Source of the DNA: Kribbella jiaozuonensis
GTDB taxonomy: Bacteria > Actinomycetota > Actinomycetes > Propionibacteriales > Kribbellaceae
Length of the DNA stretch: 64,000 bases
Direction: 5' to 3'
Assembly: GCF_005233875.1 (NCBI RefSeq)
Contig: NZ_SZPZ01000004.1
Span: 558,001 to 622,000, forward strand
Shown: positions 9,267 to 16,514 of the stretch, in pieces
How positions within the stretch are numbered: position 1 is the first letter of the stretch
Layout of the letters: the number at the start of each line of letters is the position of its first letter
Translations under genes and position numbers: made by a program
Notes under the pieces: generated by a model
Database searches by the model: none
What the model saw: the letters and a program-made list of their open reading frames with translations, nothing else
Told to the model about the DNA's origin: nothing

Positions 9267-9878
9267 ATGGCCATCGCAGGTGCAAGCACGGCCGCCTACA
9301 GGGTTGCCAACCACAGATACACCGACTACGCCGACGATTCCGATGACGAGGACGAGCTGATCCGGCTCGCGCAAGCGGGTGACGGCGCCGCCTTCGGGCA
9401 GCTCTACGATCGGTACCTGCCATCGATCTACCGGTACACCTACAGCAAGACCTCGTCCCGCAGCGCGGCCGAGGATCTGACCAGCGAGACGTTCCTGCGC
9501 GCCTTCCGCGCGATCGCCCGCCGGCCGCGGGCGCAGCTGAACTTCGCGGCCTGGCTCGTCACCATCGCCCGGAACGTCGTGATCGACCACCACCGCTCCG
9601 GCTGGAGCAGGCTGGCGATCGTCACCGACGAGGTCGATCCGCAGATCGACGATGCCGTCGGACCGGAGCAGGCCGCGCTGCTGTCCGTGAGCACGGCCAC
9701 GGTGCGCGACGCACTCACCCACCTGCCCGACGATCAGCGTGAATGCCTGGTACTGCGCTTCTTCGCCGGCCTGTCGATCAGCGAGACAGCGGCGGCGATG
9801 GACCGCACCGACGGGGCGATCAAACAACTCCAGTTCCGAGCCACGAACCGGCTGCGCCAGGTGGTCAAGGAGCGTTGA
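9267..9878 (+). CDS. ECF RNA polymerase sigma factor
   Basis: A 203-residue ECF-type sigma factor. Region 2 runs from about residue 37 to 105 (GAAFGQLYDRYLPSIYRYTY, SAAEDLTSETFLRAF, WLVTIARNVVIDHHR). Region 4 is LPDDQRECLVLRFFAGLSIS followed by ETAAAMDRTDGAIKQLQFRA. An acidic N-terminal extension of about 30 residues (DYADDSDDEDE) precedes region 2. No anti-sigma factor gene is adjacent; the neighbours are a DUF5937 regulator (divergent) and a TetR gene (convergent, 18 bp away). Its regulon cannot be read from the window. Confidence 0.92.
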   Translation: MAIAGASTAAYRVANHRYTDYADDSDDEDELIRLAQAGDGAAFGQLYDRYLPSIYRYTYSKTSSRSAAEDLTSETFLRAFRAIARRPRAQLNFAAWLVTIARNVVIDHHRSGWSRLAIVTDEVDPQIDDAVGPEQAALLSVSTATVRDALTHLPDDQRECLVLRFFAGLSISETAAAMDRTDGAIKQLQFRATNRLRQVVKER

Positions 9879-9896
9879 TCCCGGACAGCCACCGTC

Positions 9897-10466
9897 TCAG
9901 GCGGCGAACGCCTGCACCACAAGGGATGCGAACCGGCGCGACGCCGTACTGCGGGTTGCCGGATCCGACACATGTAGGCCGCGGTGTGCGGTCAGCATGA
10001 TCATCAGATCGCCCAGCTCGAAGTCCTTCCGCAGCCGCCCACGCACCTTCGCGCGCCGGGCCAACGTCGCGACCGATCTCAGCGTCAACTCCCGGCTCTC
10101 CGCGACATCGACCGCCTCCGGGTACGTCGCCAGGAACGCATCGGTGAACCCACGGTTCTGCAGGTGCAGTTCGCAGATCCGCTCGATCACCGAACAGAAC
10201 CCCTGCCACGGATCGGGATCAGCCAGCCCTTCGTCCACGATCGCCTGACACGCACGCATCTGCTCGGCGAACGCCTCGACCGCCAACGCCTGCTTGGTCG
10301 GAAACCGGCGATACAACGTCGCAGGTCCAACCCCCGCATGCCGCGCGATCGCCCGCATCGGAACGCCCAGCCCCTCACCGGCGAACAGCACCCGGGCCGA
10401 CTCGAGAATCCGATCGCGATTGTCCTCCGCATCGGCGCGCAGCTTCTGAGTCATTTGCTCGGTCAT
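9897..10466 (-). CDS. TetR family repressor, divergent from an oxidoreductase
   Basis: A 189-residue TetR protein. The N-terminal helix-turn-helix is RDRILESARVLFAGEGLGVP, MRAIARHAGVGPATLYRRF then PTKQALAVEAF. The C-terminal ligand domain is variable. ATG 10466 was preferred to a start 36 bp upstream because the latter would overlap the palindrome at 10480-10507. That palindrome lies between this gene and the divergent oxidoreductase, as expected for a repressor controlling both itself and its neighbour. Confidence 0.88.
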   Translation of the reverse strand: MTEQMTQKLRADAEDNRDRILESARVLFAGEGLGVPMRAIARHAGVGPATLYRRFPTKQALAVEAFAEQMRACQAIVDEGLADPDPWQGFCSVIERICELHLQNRGFTDAFLATYPEAVDVAESRELTLRSVATLARRAKVRGRLRKDFELGDLMIMLTAHRGLHVSDPATRSTASRRFASLVVQAFAA

Positions 10467-10479
10467 CACTCTCACTCTA

Positions 10480-10507
10480 GCTAACCGGACGCCTGCGTCC
10501 ACTTAGC
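10480..10507. promoter_or_regulatory. TetR operator candidate (28-bp interrupted palindrome)
   Basis: Outer arms GCTAA and TTAGC enclose inner arms GGACGC and GCGTCC, each pair fully complementary, with 2-bp spacers. The site lies between the divergent TetR start (10466) and oxidoreductase start (10518), 10 bp upstream of the latter, so binding would block both. The palindrome is read directly; its assignment to this TetR protein is inferred from position. Confidence 0.75.
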
Positions 10508-10517
10508 CTCGGTGACT

Positions 10518-11474
10518 ATGAAGGCTGTGATCATCAAGGCGTTCGGTGCGCCGGACGGACTGAGCGTTGTCGACCTGCCCAAGCCCGACCCCGGACCAAC
10601 AGAGGTGCTGATCGCAGTGGAGGCGATCGGTGTCGGCGGTGTCGACGCGCTGATCCGCAACGGGAGCCTCGCCGGCTGGGGGTTCACCGAAGGGCTGGTG
10701 CCCGGGTCCGAGGTCGCGGGCACGGTGGTGTCCGTCGGCCACGACGTCGACGAGTCCTGGATCGGTCGGCGCGTGTGGGGCTTCACTGGCCTCGGCGGCG
10801 GGTACGCCGAGCACGCGACAGCCGACATCGACGACGTCGTACCGCTGCCGGACGAGCTGTCCGCTGTCGACGCCGTGACGCTCGGCAGCTCGGGGGTCGT
10901 GGCCCACTTCGCCTTGGCACACGCGCATTTCGAGCCCGGCGAATCCGTCTTGGTTCGCGGCGCCGCCGGCAGCATCGGCATCCTGACTGTGCAGCTAGCG
11001 GCCCGCGGCGATGCGTCCGCAGTAGCGGTCACTACCTCATCCGCCGAGCGCGGCGAACAGCTGAGGAAGCTCGGCGCGACACATGTTCTGGACCGGTCCG
11101 GTGAGGGCGACGCTCCCCCGGCGTACGACGTCATCATCGACATCGTCGCCGGTCCGGACCTGCCGAAGTTCTTCGGCAAGCTGAAGCCGAACGGGCGGCT
11201 CGTGGTCGTCGGTGTCGTCGGCGGTCAACCACCCGCCGACTTCGGTACGACGTTGATGGCGGCGTTCCGCAATTCGCTGACGTTCTCGACCTTCAGCGCC
11301 GACACCGTGCCGGTCGAGCAGCGTCGTACGGTCAGAGCTGACCAGTTCGCCGCCGCGGCTCGCGGTGAGCTGCCGCTGGTTGTGCATGAGCAACTGCCGC
11401 TGGACGACGTCGTCCTTGCTCATCGGAAGATCGACGCCGGCGAAGTCTTCGGGCGGATCGTGCTGATCCCTTAG
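10518..11474 (+). CDS. Zinc-independent MDR oxidoreductase (quinone oxidoreductase-like)
   Basis: A 318-residue medium-chain dehydrogenase/reductase. It starts MKAVIIKAFGAPDGLSVVDL and has the NADPH-binding segment VLVRGAAGSIGILTVQLAA, a Rossmann strand AVTTSSAERGEQLRKLGATH and the ending LAHRKIDAGEVFGRIVL. The catalytic and structural zinc cysteines of alcohol dehydrogenases are not apparent, which fits the quinone oxidoreductase branch. ATG 10518 was chosen over GTG 10512. It is divergent from a TetR gene with a shared operator and probably serves to reduce a toxic enone or quinone that is also the TetR ligand (inference). Its stop codon overlaps that of the convergent SRPBCC gene. Confidence 0.88.
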   Translation: MKAVIIKAFGAPDGLSVVDLPKPDPGPTEVLIAVEAIGVGGVDALIRNGSLAGWGFTEGLVPGSEVAGTVVSVGHDVDESWIGRRVWGFTGLGGGYAEHATADIDDVVPLPDELSAVDAVTLGSSGVVAHFALAHAHFEPGESVLVRGAAGSIGILTVQLAARGDASAVAVTTSSAERGEQLRKLGATHVLDRSGEGDAPPAYDVIIDIVAGPDLPKFFGKLKPNGRLVVVGVVGGQPPADFGTTLMAAFRNSLTFSTFSADTVPVEQRRTVRADQFAAAARGELPLVVHEQLPLDDVVLAHRKIDAGEVFGRIVLIP

Positions 11475-11935
11475 AACTCGTCGACAGGGTCCGGTGTCGC
11501 GAGCGCGATGAGGCGTTCCGCGACGAGGGCGCAGCGTTGCTCGGCGGCGTTGCGGCCCTGCCCGGCGTACCGGAGACGTGCTGACGCGGTCAGAGGTTCG
11601 GCGCTCACCTCGATCAGCGATCCGCCGGGACGCGGCTGGACCCTGACGGAGATCTGGACCCAACCACCGAGCCCGCTGCGCAGCCGGAGGATCAACTCCC
11701 GGTCGGGCCGCCAACGATCGACGACCGCGACGACCAGGCCGCGGCTCTGCATGTGCCGGCCGCGCAGCTCCTTGCCGGTATCGCGTTGCACCACCGAACC
11801 GGTCTCCGGCCAGCTCGGCCCGGTACGGAGCGCGGACGGTACGGCGACCATCCAGTCCGCGAACGTCGACGGGTCACGGATCACAGCCATCACGGCGTCA
11901 ACGCTCACGGCGCCGAACCGCCATGCCATCACCAT
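11471..11935 (-). CDS. SRPBCC family protein
   Basis: A 154-residue protein with the polyketide cyclase/START-like pattern: an early helix AVMAVIRDPSTFADWM, a beta sheet with GSVVQRDTGKELRGRHM, LVVAVVDRWRPDRELIL and GGWVQISVRVQPRP, and a C-terminal helix AEQRCALVAERLIALA. A role in binding a hydrophobic ligand is usual for the fold; nothing more specific is visible. The stop codon overlaps that of the convergent oxidoreductase. Confidence 0.72.
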   Translation of the reverse strand: MVMAWRFGAVSVDAVMAVIRDPSTFADWMVAVPSALRTGPSWPETGSVVQRDTGKELRGRHMQSRGLVVAVVDRWRPDRELILRLRSGLGGWVQISVRVQPRPGGSLIEVSAEPLTASARLRYAGQGRNAAEQRCALVAERLIALATPDPVDEF

Positions 11936-12136
11936 CGAAGCTGTTTCCCTGTCCGCCGCCCGTACCGAGTCTTGTGTCTACCAGGTGGCCCGGCCACCCG
12001 GCAGCTTTCACACGCCCCGTTGAACCACAACCGCCGGGAATTCCTGCATCACGGCGGTGAACTTTTCGGCAGCGTCCGGAATCCAATGCGGTACGACGGG
12101 GGCGAGGACGCCTCCGCTGAGGGGAGGACGATCCAG

Positions 12137-13075
12137 ATGTTTCGCAAGACCGTAGGTCTGGCCTCGGCCGCAGTGCTCGCTCTGGGGCTCGGCGCGGCCG
12201 CAGCATCGTCGGCGCAGGCGAAGCCGACCGCACAATCAGGTACGACGGCCACCACCGCTGCGTGCGCGCTGCGGCTCGGGTCGGTGACGGCCAACGGCGC
12301 GTTCACCAGCCGGATGATCAACGCCACCGCACCGATCACCGTCGGCGGGGTCCGAGGCACGGCCGGGGTGTTCCCGGCGAACGGCGTCCAGCACATCAGC
12401 ACTGTCGTCGGCCGGCCGCTCGGGGGCGGCGAGGAGTCGAGGTCCGGGCTGACCGTGATGAGCGGCGCCCTGTACTCGAGCTCGTTCGTCGTCGACAGCG
12501 AGAGCCAGATCGACCCGCACTACCCGCACAACAACCTCCGGATCGGCGGCGGCTGGGCCAACTACCGGTTCATCGAGCAGTCGATCCACCGGCCGGCGGA
12601 CGCCGGCAGCCCGGCCCGCACGACGCTCTACGGCCAGCAGACCAACGGCGTCATGAACCGCTGGGTCGCCGACGGCACCAGCTGGCGCTCCACCGGCGGT
12701 GTCGGCGGGCTCAGCACGGTGAAGTCGATGACGCTGATCAACCGCACCGACACCTCGGAAACCTTCATCGCCAACACCCGGGCCGGCACGCTGCTGACGG
12801 TCACCTGGCCGACGAAGTACAACGCCGTGACGACCGGTAAGACGGTGCGCTCCTCGACCTGGCAGGGCTTCGAGCAGCTCATCGCCACCAAGTGCGGCAC
12901 AAACGGCACGCTGCTGCTCGGCATCGACCGGGACACCAAGTCCGGTTACCTGTACGCCGTTGGTCACGCCAACGGTGCGAGCACGGTGATCAAGAGCCTG
13001 GGCAAGGTCCCGCTGACCTTCTCCGACCCGCAGTACTTCCGCATCGCCCCGCAGTCCGACCCGCTGAACGGCTAG
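12137..13075 (+). CDS. Secreted protein of unknown family
   Basis: A 312-residue protein with a signal peptide (MFRKTVGLASAAVLALGLGA, cleavage likely after SAQA near residue 28). The mature part is rich in Gly, Ser, Thr and Asn and looks all-beta, with only two cysteines (in the ACAL and ATKCGT segments), which could form one disulfide. I recognise no enzyme motif. ATG 12137 has GGGGAGG upstream; the open frame continues 384 bp further 5' but without a signal sequence, so that part is a shadow. A strong hairpin follows the stop. It may be a carbohydrate-binding or surface protein, but that is only suggested by its glycosidase neighbours. Confidence 0.75.
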   Translation: MFRKTVGLASAAVLALGLGAAAASSAQAKPTAQSGTTATTAACALRLGSVTANGAFTSRMINATAPITVGGVRGTAGVFPANGVQHISTVVGRPLGGGEESRSGLTVMSGALYSSSFVVDSESQIDPHYPHNNLRIGGGWANYRFIEQSIHRPADAGSPARTTLYGQQTNGVMNRWVADGTSWRSTGGVGGLSTVKSMTLINRTDTSETFIANTRAGTLLTVTWPTKYNAVTTGKTVRSSTWQGFEQLIATKCGTNGTLLLGIDRDTKSGYLYAVGHANGASTVIKSLGKVPLTFSDPQYFRIAPQSDPLNG

Positions 13076-13097
13076 CAACGGACCGCTTCGACACCGC

Positions 13098-13130
13098 GCC
13101 GCCCTCCAGCCTGACCGGCTGGAGGGCGGC
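13098..13130. terminator. Bidirectional terminator hairpin
   Basis: A perfect 14-bp stem (GCCGCCCTCCAGCC paired with GGCTGGAGGGCGGC) with a 5-base loop, lying between the converging secreted-protein gene (stop 13075) and the discoidin/beta-helix gene (stop 13147). It is followed on the + strand by TTGTCGTTGT. It can serve both genes. Confidence 0.85.
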
Positions 13131-13146
13131 TTGTCGTTGTATCCGG

Positions 13147-15348
13147 TCAGGGGTAGCTGACCAGATACCGCTGCTGGTTGGCGGCGTTGGCCGTGCCGCC
13201 GGTGTTGTTGATGACGTTGGAGATCGTCCCGACGCCGCCCAGCGAGACCGAGACCAGGTCGTGGAAGCGGACGCCCGCGGTGTCCGGCACCTCGAACGAT
13301 CGCGACGCCACGATCGAGGTGTTCGGGCTGAAGAAGCAATAGCTGCCGACACCCCACGCCTCGTGCGTCGTGACGCTGTTCGCGACCTTGTACGCCGCCC
13401 AGCCCTGTGTCCCGCCGCCGCTCGACCACGACGCCTGGTCGGGGACGTCGTACGGGAACTCGTTCTGGAAGAAGTACGTGCGACCGCCGTTGCCGTTCCA
13501 GAGCACCTCGTACTGCTGGTAGTGCTCGACGAACAGCCCGTACATCGTCACGTTGTTGCCGTTGACAACGAGTCCGTTGGCCGCGGTGTTCACGTTCCAG
13601 CCGACGCCGTCGCCGTGGTCGCCGCGCCACAGCCAGAGGTGGTCGCCGATCACGTCGTTGCTGTTGACCTGCAGGCTGACCGTGGCCTTGCCGACGTGCG
13701 CGCCGCCGATCCGCACGTACACGTCGTGCAACGAGGTCGGGTTCGTGGCGTGGCTCGCGGTCGAGCCGGCCGGGCCGACCTGGATCAGCACCGGTGAATT
13801 GACCGGCCCGGCGTCGACGAGCAGACCCGCGAGCTTCACCCCGTCGACGTCCGCGACGCTGATCGCGGCCTGACCGGTGTCCGGGACCAGCGTGGCCAGA
13901 CCGAGCCCGAGTACGACGGTGTTCGCGCGGTTCACCCGGATGGTGTCGCTGAGGTGGTAGATGCCCGGCGTGAACAGCAGGTGCTTGCCCTGGTCGAGGG
14001 CGGCGTTGATCGTGTCGACGGACGCGCCGGGCTTGACGACGTAGAAGTCCGCGAGGCTGATCGACGTTCCGGCCGGCGCTCCGTGCGACCAGCTGGTCCC
14101 TGATGAGCTCGACCGCAGCGCCGGGACGAAGACGTTGTAGTTGCCGGCGGCATCGACGTACAGGAACGGCTTCTCCCGGACCTTCGGCGTCTGGTCGATC
14201 ACCGTGTGGGACGGGTTCGGGAAGTGCTGTGGCGGCGCGCCGGTGGTGCCGGTGAACACCATGTTCCAGACCGAGCCGTTCCAGCCGCCGAACTCGGAGT
14301 TGCGGGAGAACCATTGCTGCTGGGAGCCGGAGACGACGGTGTTGTCGATCTTGGTGTCGGCGAACAGTCCGCCGCTGGCCCAGCCGTCGCCGCCGTTCCA
14401 GAGCTGGATCTCCGGCGCGCCCTTGAGGTGCATCCGCCGGTACGGCGCTGCCTGCGAGACGGCCCAGCGCTCGATCTGGCCGGGCGGCGTGGTGACGGCG
14501 AGGTTCTCCGCGGACCGCCAGAAGTTCTGGGTCGCGTTGCCCTTGTTGTTCGGGTTGTCGCCCTGTTGCAGCCAGTCCGCCTCGACGCGGACATGACCGT
14601 TGAGGTTCACGTCGTCGGGTGAAAGACCGAGGCCGGCGGCCTGGGTGTAGAAGCCGAGGTTCACGTCCGCGGTGTACGTGCCTGGCTTCCAGAGCACGGC
14701 GTACCGCTGGGTGCCGAACTGGTTGGTGTGCATCTCGGCGGCGATCTGGTTCAGCCTGTTCTGCATGTCGGCCTGGGGCGTGCTCGGGCTGAACACGGAG
14801 ACGTTCGGCCCGAGGTCGGGGTTCGCCGGGTCGGTGGGCGGGACGACCGGTCCGCTGCCGCCGTCCGTCGTGTGCACTGCGACCTCCCAGAGCGAGTACC
14901 CGTACCCGGTCCCGCGTTGGGTGCCGGTGATCCGGAGGTACCGGCCGGTCCCGGTCACGTCGAGATTCTGTACGCCGCCGGTGCCGGTCGTCGTGGCGTA
15001 GACCTGCCGCCAGGTGCTGGCGTCGTCGGACAACTCGAGCCGGAACGCCTTGCCGTACGCCGCTTCCCAGCTGAGCCCGACCTGGCAGACCGCGACGCTC
15101 GAACCGAGATCGACCTGCAGCCACTGCGGATCGGCGAACGCGCTGCCCCAGCGCGTGCCGGAGTTGCCGTCGACCGCGGCGGAGGCGGGCAGGCCCGCGT
15201 TCTCGGTGGACGACGCGGTGGCGGGGCGGTTCAACGCGACGTTGGTGGATCCACACGCGGCGGCCGTGGCGGCAGCGGCGTCACCAGCGCCGATGCCGCC
15301 GGCAACGAGGAGTAGCGCGACAAGACAGCGCAAAGGTTTCAGGGACAT
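13147..15348 (-). CDS. Secreted discoidin-domain beta-helix protein, probable GH55-like glucanase
   Basis: A 733-residue protein with a signal peptide (1-27), an F5/8 type C (discoidin/CBM32-like) domain at about 32-163 (NVALNRPATASST, RWGSAFADPQWLQVDLG, GTGYGYSLWEVAVH), a Pro/Gly linker, and a ~550-residue right-handed beta-helix region (FKPGTY-like LWKPGTYTADVNLGFYTQ, GLGLSPDDVNLNGHV, IWLWRGDHGDG-type repeats). Streptomyces homologues are often labelled adenylyl cyclase or factor 5/8 protein; the layout is closer to GH55 exo-beta-1,3-glucanases, which I infer from memory of the family. The ribosome site is weak (start ATG 15348). The promoter carries the shared LacI-type operator at 15378-15391. 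Confidence 0.72.
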   Translation of the reverse strand: MSLKPLRCLVALLLVAGGIGAGDAAAATAAACGSTNVALNRPATASSTENAGLPASAAVDGNSGTRWGSAFADPQWLQVDLGSSVAVCQVGLSWEAAYGKAFRLELSDDASTWRQVYATTTGTGGVQNLDVTGTGRYLRITGTQRGTGYGYSLWEVAVHTTDGGSGPVVPPTDPANPDLGPNVSVFSPSTPQADMQNRLNQIAAEMHTNQFGTQRYAVLWKPGTYTADVNLGFYTQAAGLGLSPDDVNLNGHVRVEADWLQQGDNPNNKGNATQNFWRSAENLAVTTPPGQIERWAVSQAAPYRRMHLKGAPEIQLWNGGDGWASGGLFADTKIDNTVVSGSQQQWFSRNSEFGGWNGSVWNMVFTGTTGAPPQHFPNPSHTVIDQTPKVREKPFLYVDAAGNYNVFVPALRSSSSGTSWSHGAPAGTSISLADFYVVKPGASVDTINAALDQGKHLLFTPGIYHLSDTIRVNRANTVVLGLGLATLVPDTGQAAISVADVDGVKLAGLLVDAGPVNSPVLIQVGPAGSTASHATNPTSLHDVYVRIGGAHVGKATVSLQVNSNDVIGDHLWLWRGDHGDGVGWNVNTAANGLVVNGNNVTMYGLFVEHYQQYEVLWNGNGGRTYFFQNEFPYDVPDQASWSSGGGTQGWAAYKVANSVTTHEAWGVGSYCFFSPNTSIVASRSFEVPDTAGVRFHDLVSVSLGGVGTISNVINNTGGTANAANQQRYLVSYP

Positions 15349-15377
15349 AGGAGACCAATCAGTCGGGGCGGGTACTG

Positions 15378-15391
15378 AGAGAGCGCTCTCT
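15378..15391 (-). promoter_or_regulatory. LacI-type operator upstream of the beta-helix glucanase-like gene
   Basis: The 14-bp perfect palindrome AGAGAGCGCTCTCT lies 30 bp upstream of the 15348 start. On the minus strand a TTGACA (15419-15424) lies 27 bp further upstream, leaving room for a weak -10 (GAGCCT) just before the operator, so bound repressor would sit over the transcription start. The same core is found at 18695-18710 and 18823-18836. Confidence 0.85.
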
Positions 15392-15457
15392 TCGAGGCTC
15401 GTCGGCTGAGCGCGGCAGTGTCAAGGGCCCGCCGTTCCCGGAACTGTTCCGGAACTT

Positions 15458-16486
15458 CTATGCGGATTCGCGGATGATCAGTTCCGGGTCGAAGACGACC
15501 GAGGTCAACTTCGCGGCCGGGGTGGCGATCTGGCCCAGCAGGATGTCGGTCATCCGCGCGGCCATCTCCTCCACGGGCTGGGCGACCGTGGTCAGCCGCG
15601 GCCGGGCCATCTGCGCGGGTTCGCTGTCGTCGAAGCCGATCAGCGCGACGTCGCCGGGCACCGACCGCCCACGTTCGTGCAGCACGCGGAGCGCACCGAC
15701 GGCCATCAGGTCGTTCGCGGCGAACACGCCATCGGCATCCGGTACGGCGTCGAGCAGCTCGGTCATCGCCTGCTCGCCGCTCTCCGCGGTGAAGTTGCCG
15801 CGGACAACATCGACGTACGGAACCCCGCGCCGCTGCATCGCGCGCTGGAACCCGGACAGCCGGTCGTTCGCGGCCGGCAGGTCGGCCGGACCGGCGATCG
15901 TCACGACCCGGCGGCATCCGAGGTCGGCGAGTCGGTCCGCAGCCAGCGCCGCGCCGGCCTCATGGTCCAGGTCGACGAAGCTGATCGGCACCGGAACCGC
16001 GGGCCGGGCGAACAGGACGGCCGGGATGCCTGCGTCGACGAACAACCGCGGCAACGAGTCCCCGGCGTGCGTCGACACCAGCAACGCGCCGTCCGCGTTG
16101 CCCCGGCGGACGAAGTCGACCGCCTCCCGCCGGGCCTGGTCGGAGTCGGCGAGCATCAGGGTCGGGTGCATCCCGCCGGACCGGAGGTGGCGGACCACTC
16201 CCCCGGTGATCCGCCCGAAGAACGGATCCCGGAAGATCTGGTCGGCCGATCCGTCGGACCCCGAGATCACCAGGGCCACGGTCCCCGAACGCCGGTTCAC
16301 CAGCGTCCGGGCCGCGGCGTTCGGGATGTACCCGGTGTCCTCGATCGCCCGCGTGACGACGGTTCGGATCCGGGGATCGACCGAGGTGATCCCGTTGACC
16401 ACCCGGGACACGGTGGCCCGCGAAACCCCGGCCGCCTTGGCGACATCCTCCAAGGTCGGCGTACGACGGGATGCGCCGCTCCTCAT
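15458..16486 (-). CDS. LacI family transcriptional repressor of the glycan regulon
   Basis: A 342-residue LacI/GalR protein. The N-terminal helix-turn-helix is TLEDVAKAAGVSRATVSRVV then NG, followed by the hinge helix PNAAARTLVNRRSGTV. The sugar-binding core includes DPFFGRITGGVVRHL, FVDLDHEAGAALAADRL and ALIGFDDSEPAQMARPRLTT. It starts 28 bp after the stop of the upstream discoidin/TIM-barrel gene on the same strand, so it is probably co-transcribed from that gene's operator-controlled promoter and thus autoregulated. The operator core GAGCGCTC is the same as in the cellobiose repressor CebR box of Streptomyces, so a beta-glucan oligosaccharide inducer is plausible (inference). Confidence 0.93.
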   Translation of the reverse strand: MRSGASRRTPTLEDVAKAAGVSRATVSRVVNGITSVDPRIRTVVTRAIEDTGYIPNAAARTLVNRRSGTVALVISGSDGSADQIFRDPFFGRITGGVVRHLRSGGMHPTLMLADSDQARREAVDFVRRGNADGALLVSTHAGDSLPRLFVDAGIPAVLFARPAVPVPISFVDLDHEAGAALAADRLADLGCRRVVTIAGPADLPAANDRLSGFQRAMQRRGVPYVDVVRGNFTAESGEQAMTELLDAVPDADGVFAANDLMAVGALRVLHERGRSVPGDVALIGFDDSEPAQMARPRLTTVAQPVEEMAARMTDILLGQIATPAAKLTSVVFDPELIIRESA

Positions 16487-16514
16487 GACATCGGATCGTA
16501 TCTCTCGGCAACTC

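Noticed and set aside
12236..15256. A 1006-codon minus-strand frame
   Set aside because: It overlaps the discoidin/beta-helix gene in another frame and the secreted-protein gene on the opposite strand; the translation is Arg-rich and domain-free.
13147..15348. Calling the discoidin/beta-helix protein an adenylyl cyclase, as homologues are often labelled
   Set aside because: It is secreted, has a carbohydrate-type discoidin domain and beta-helix repeats, and shows no nucleotide cyclase motif.
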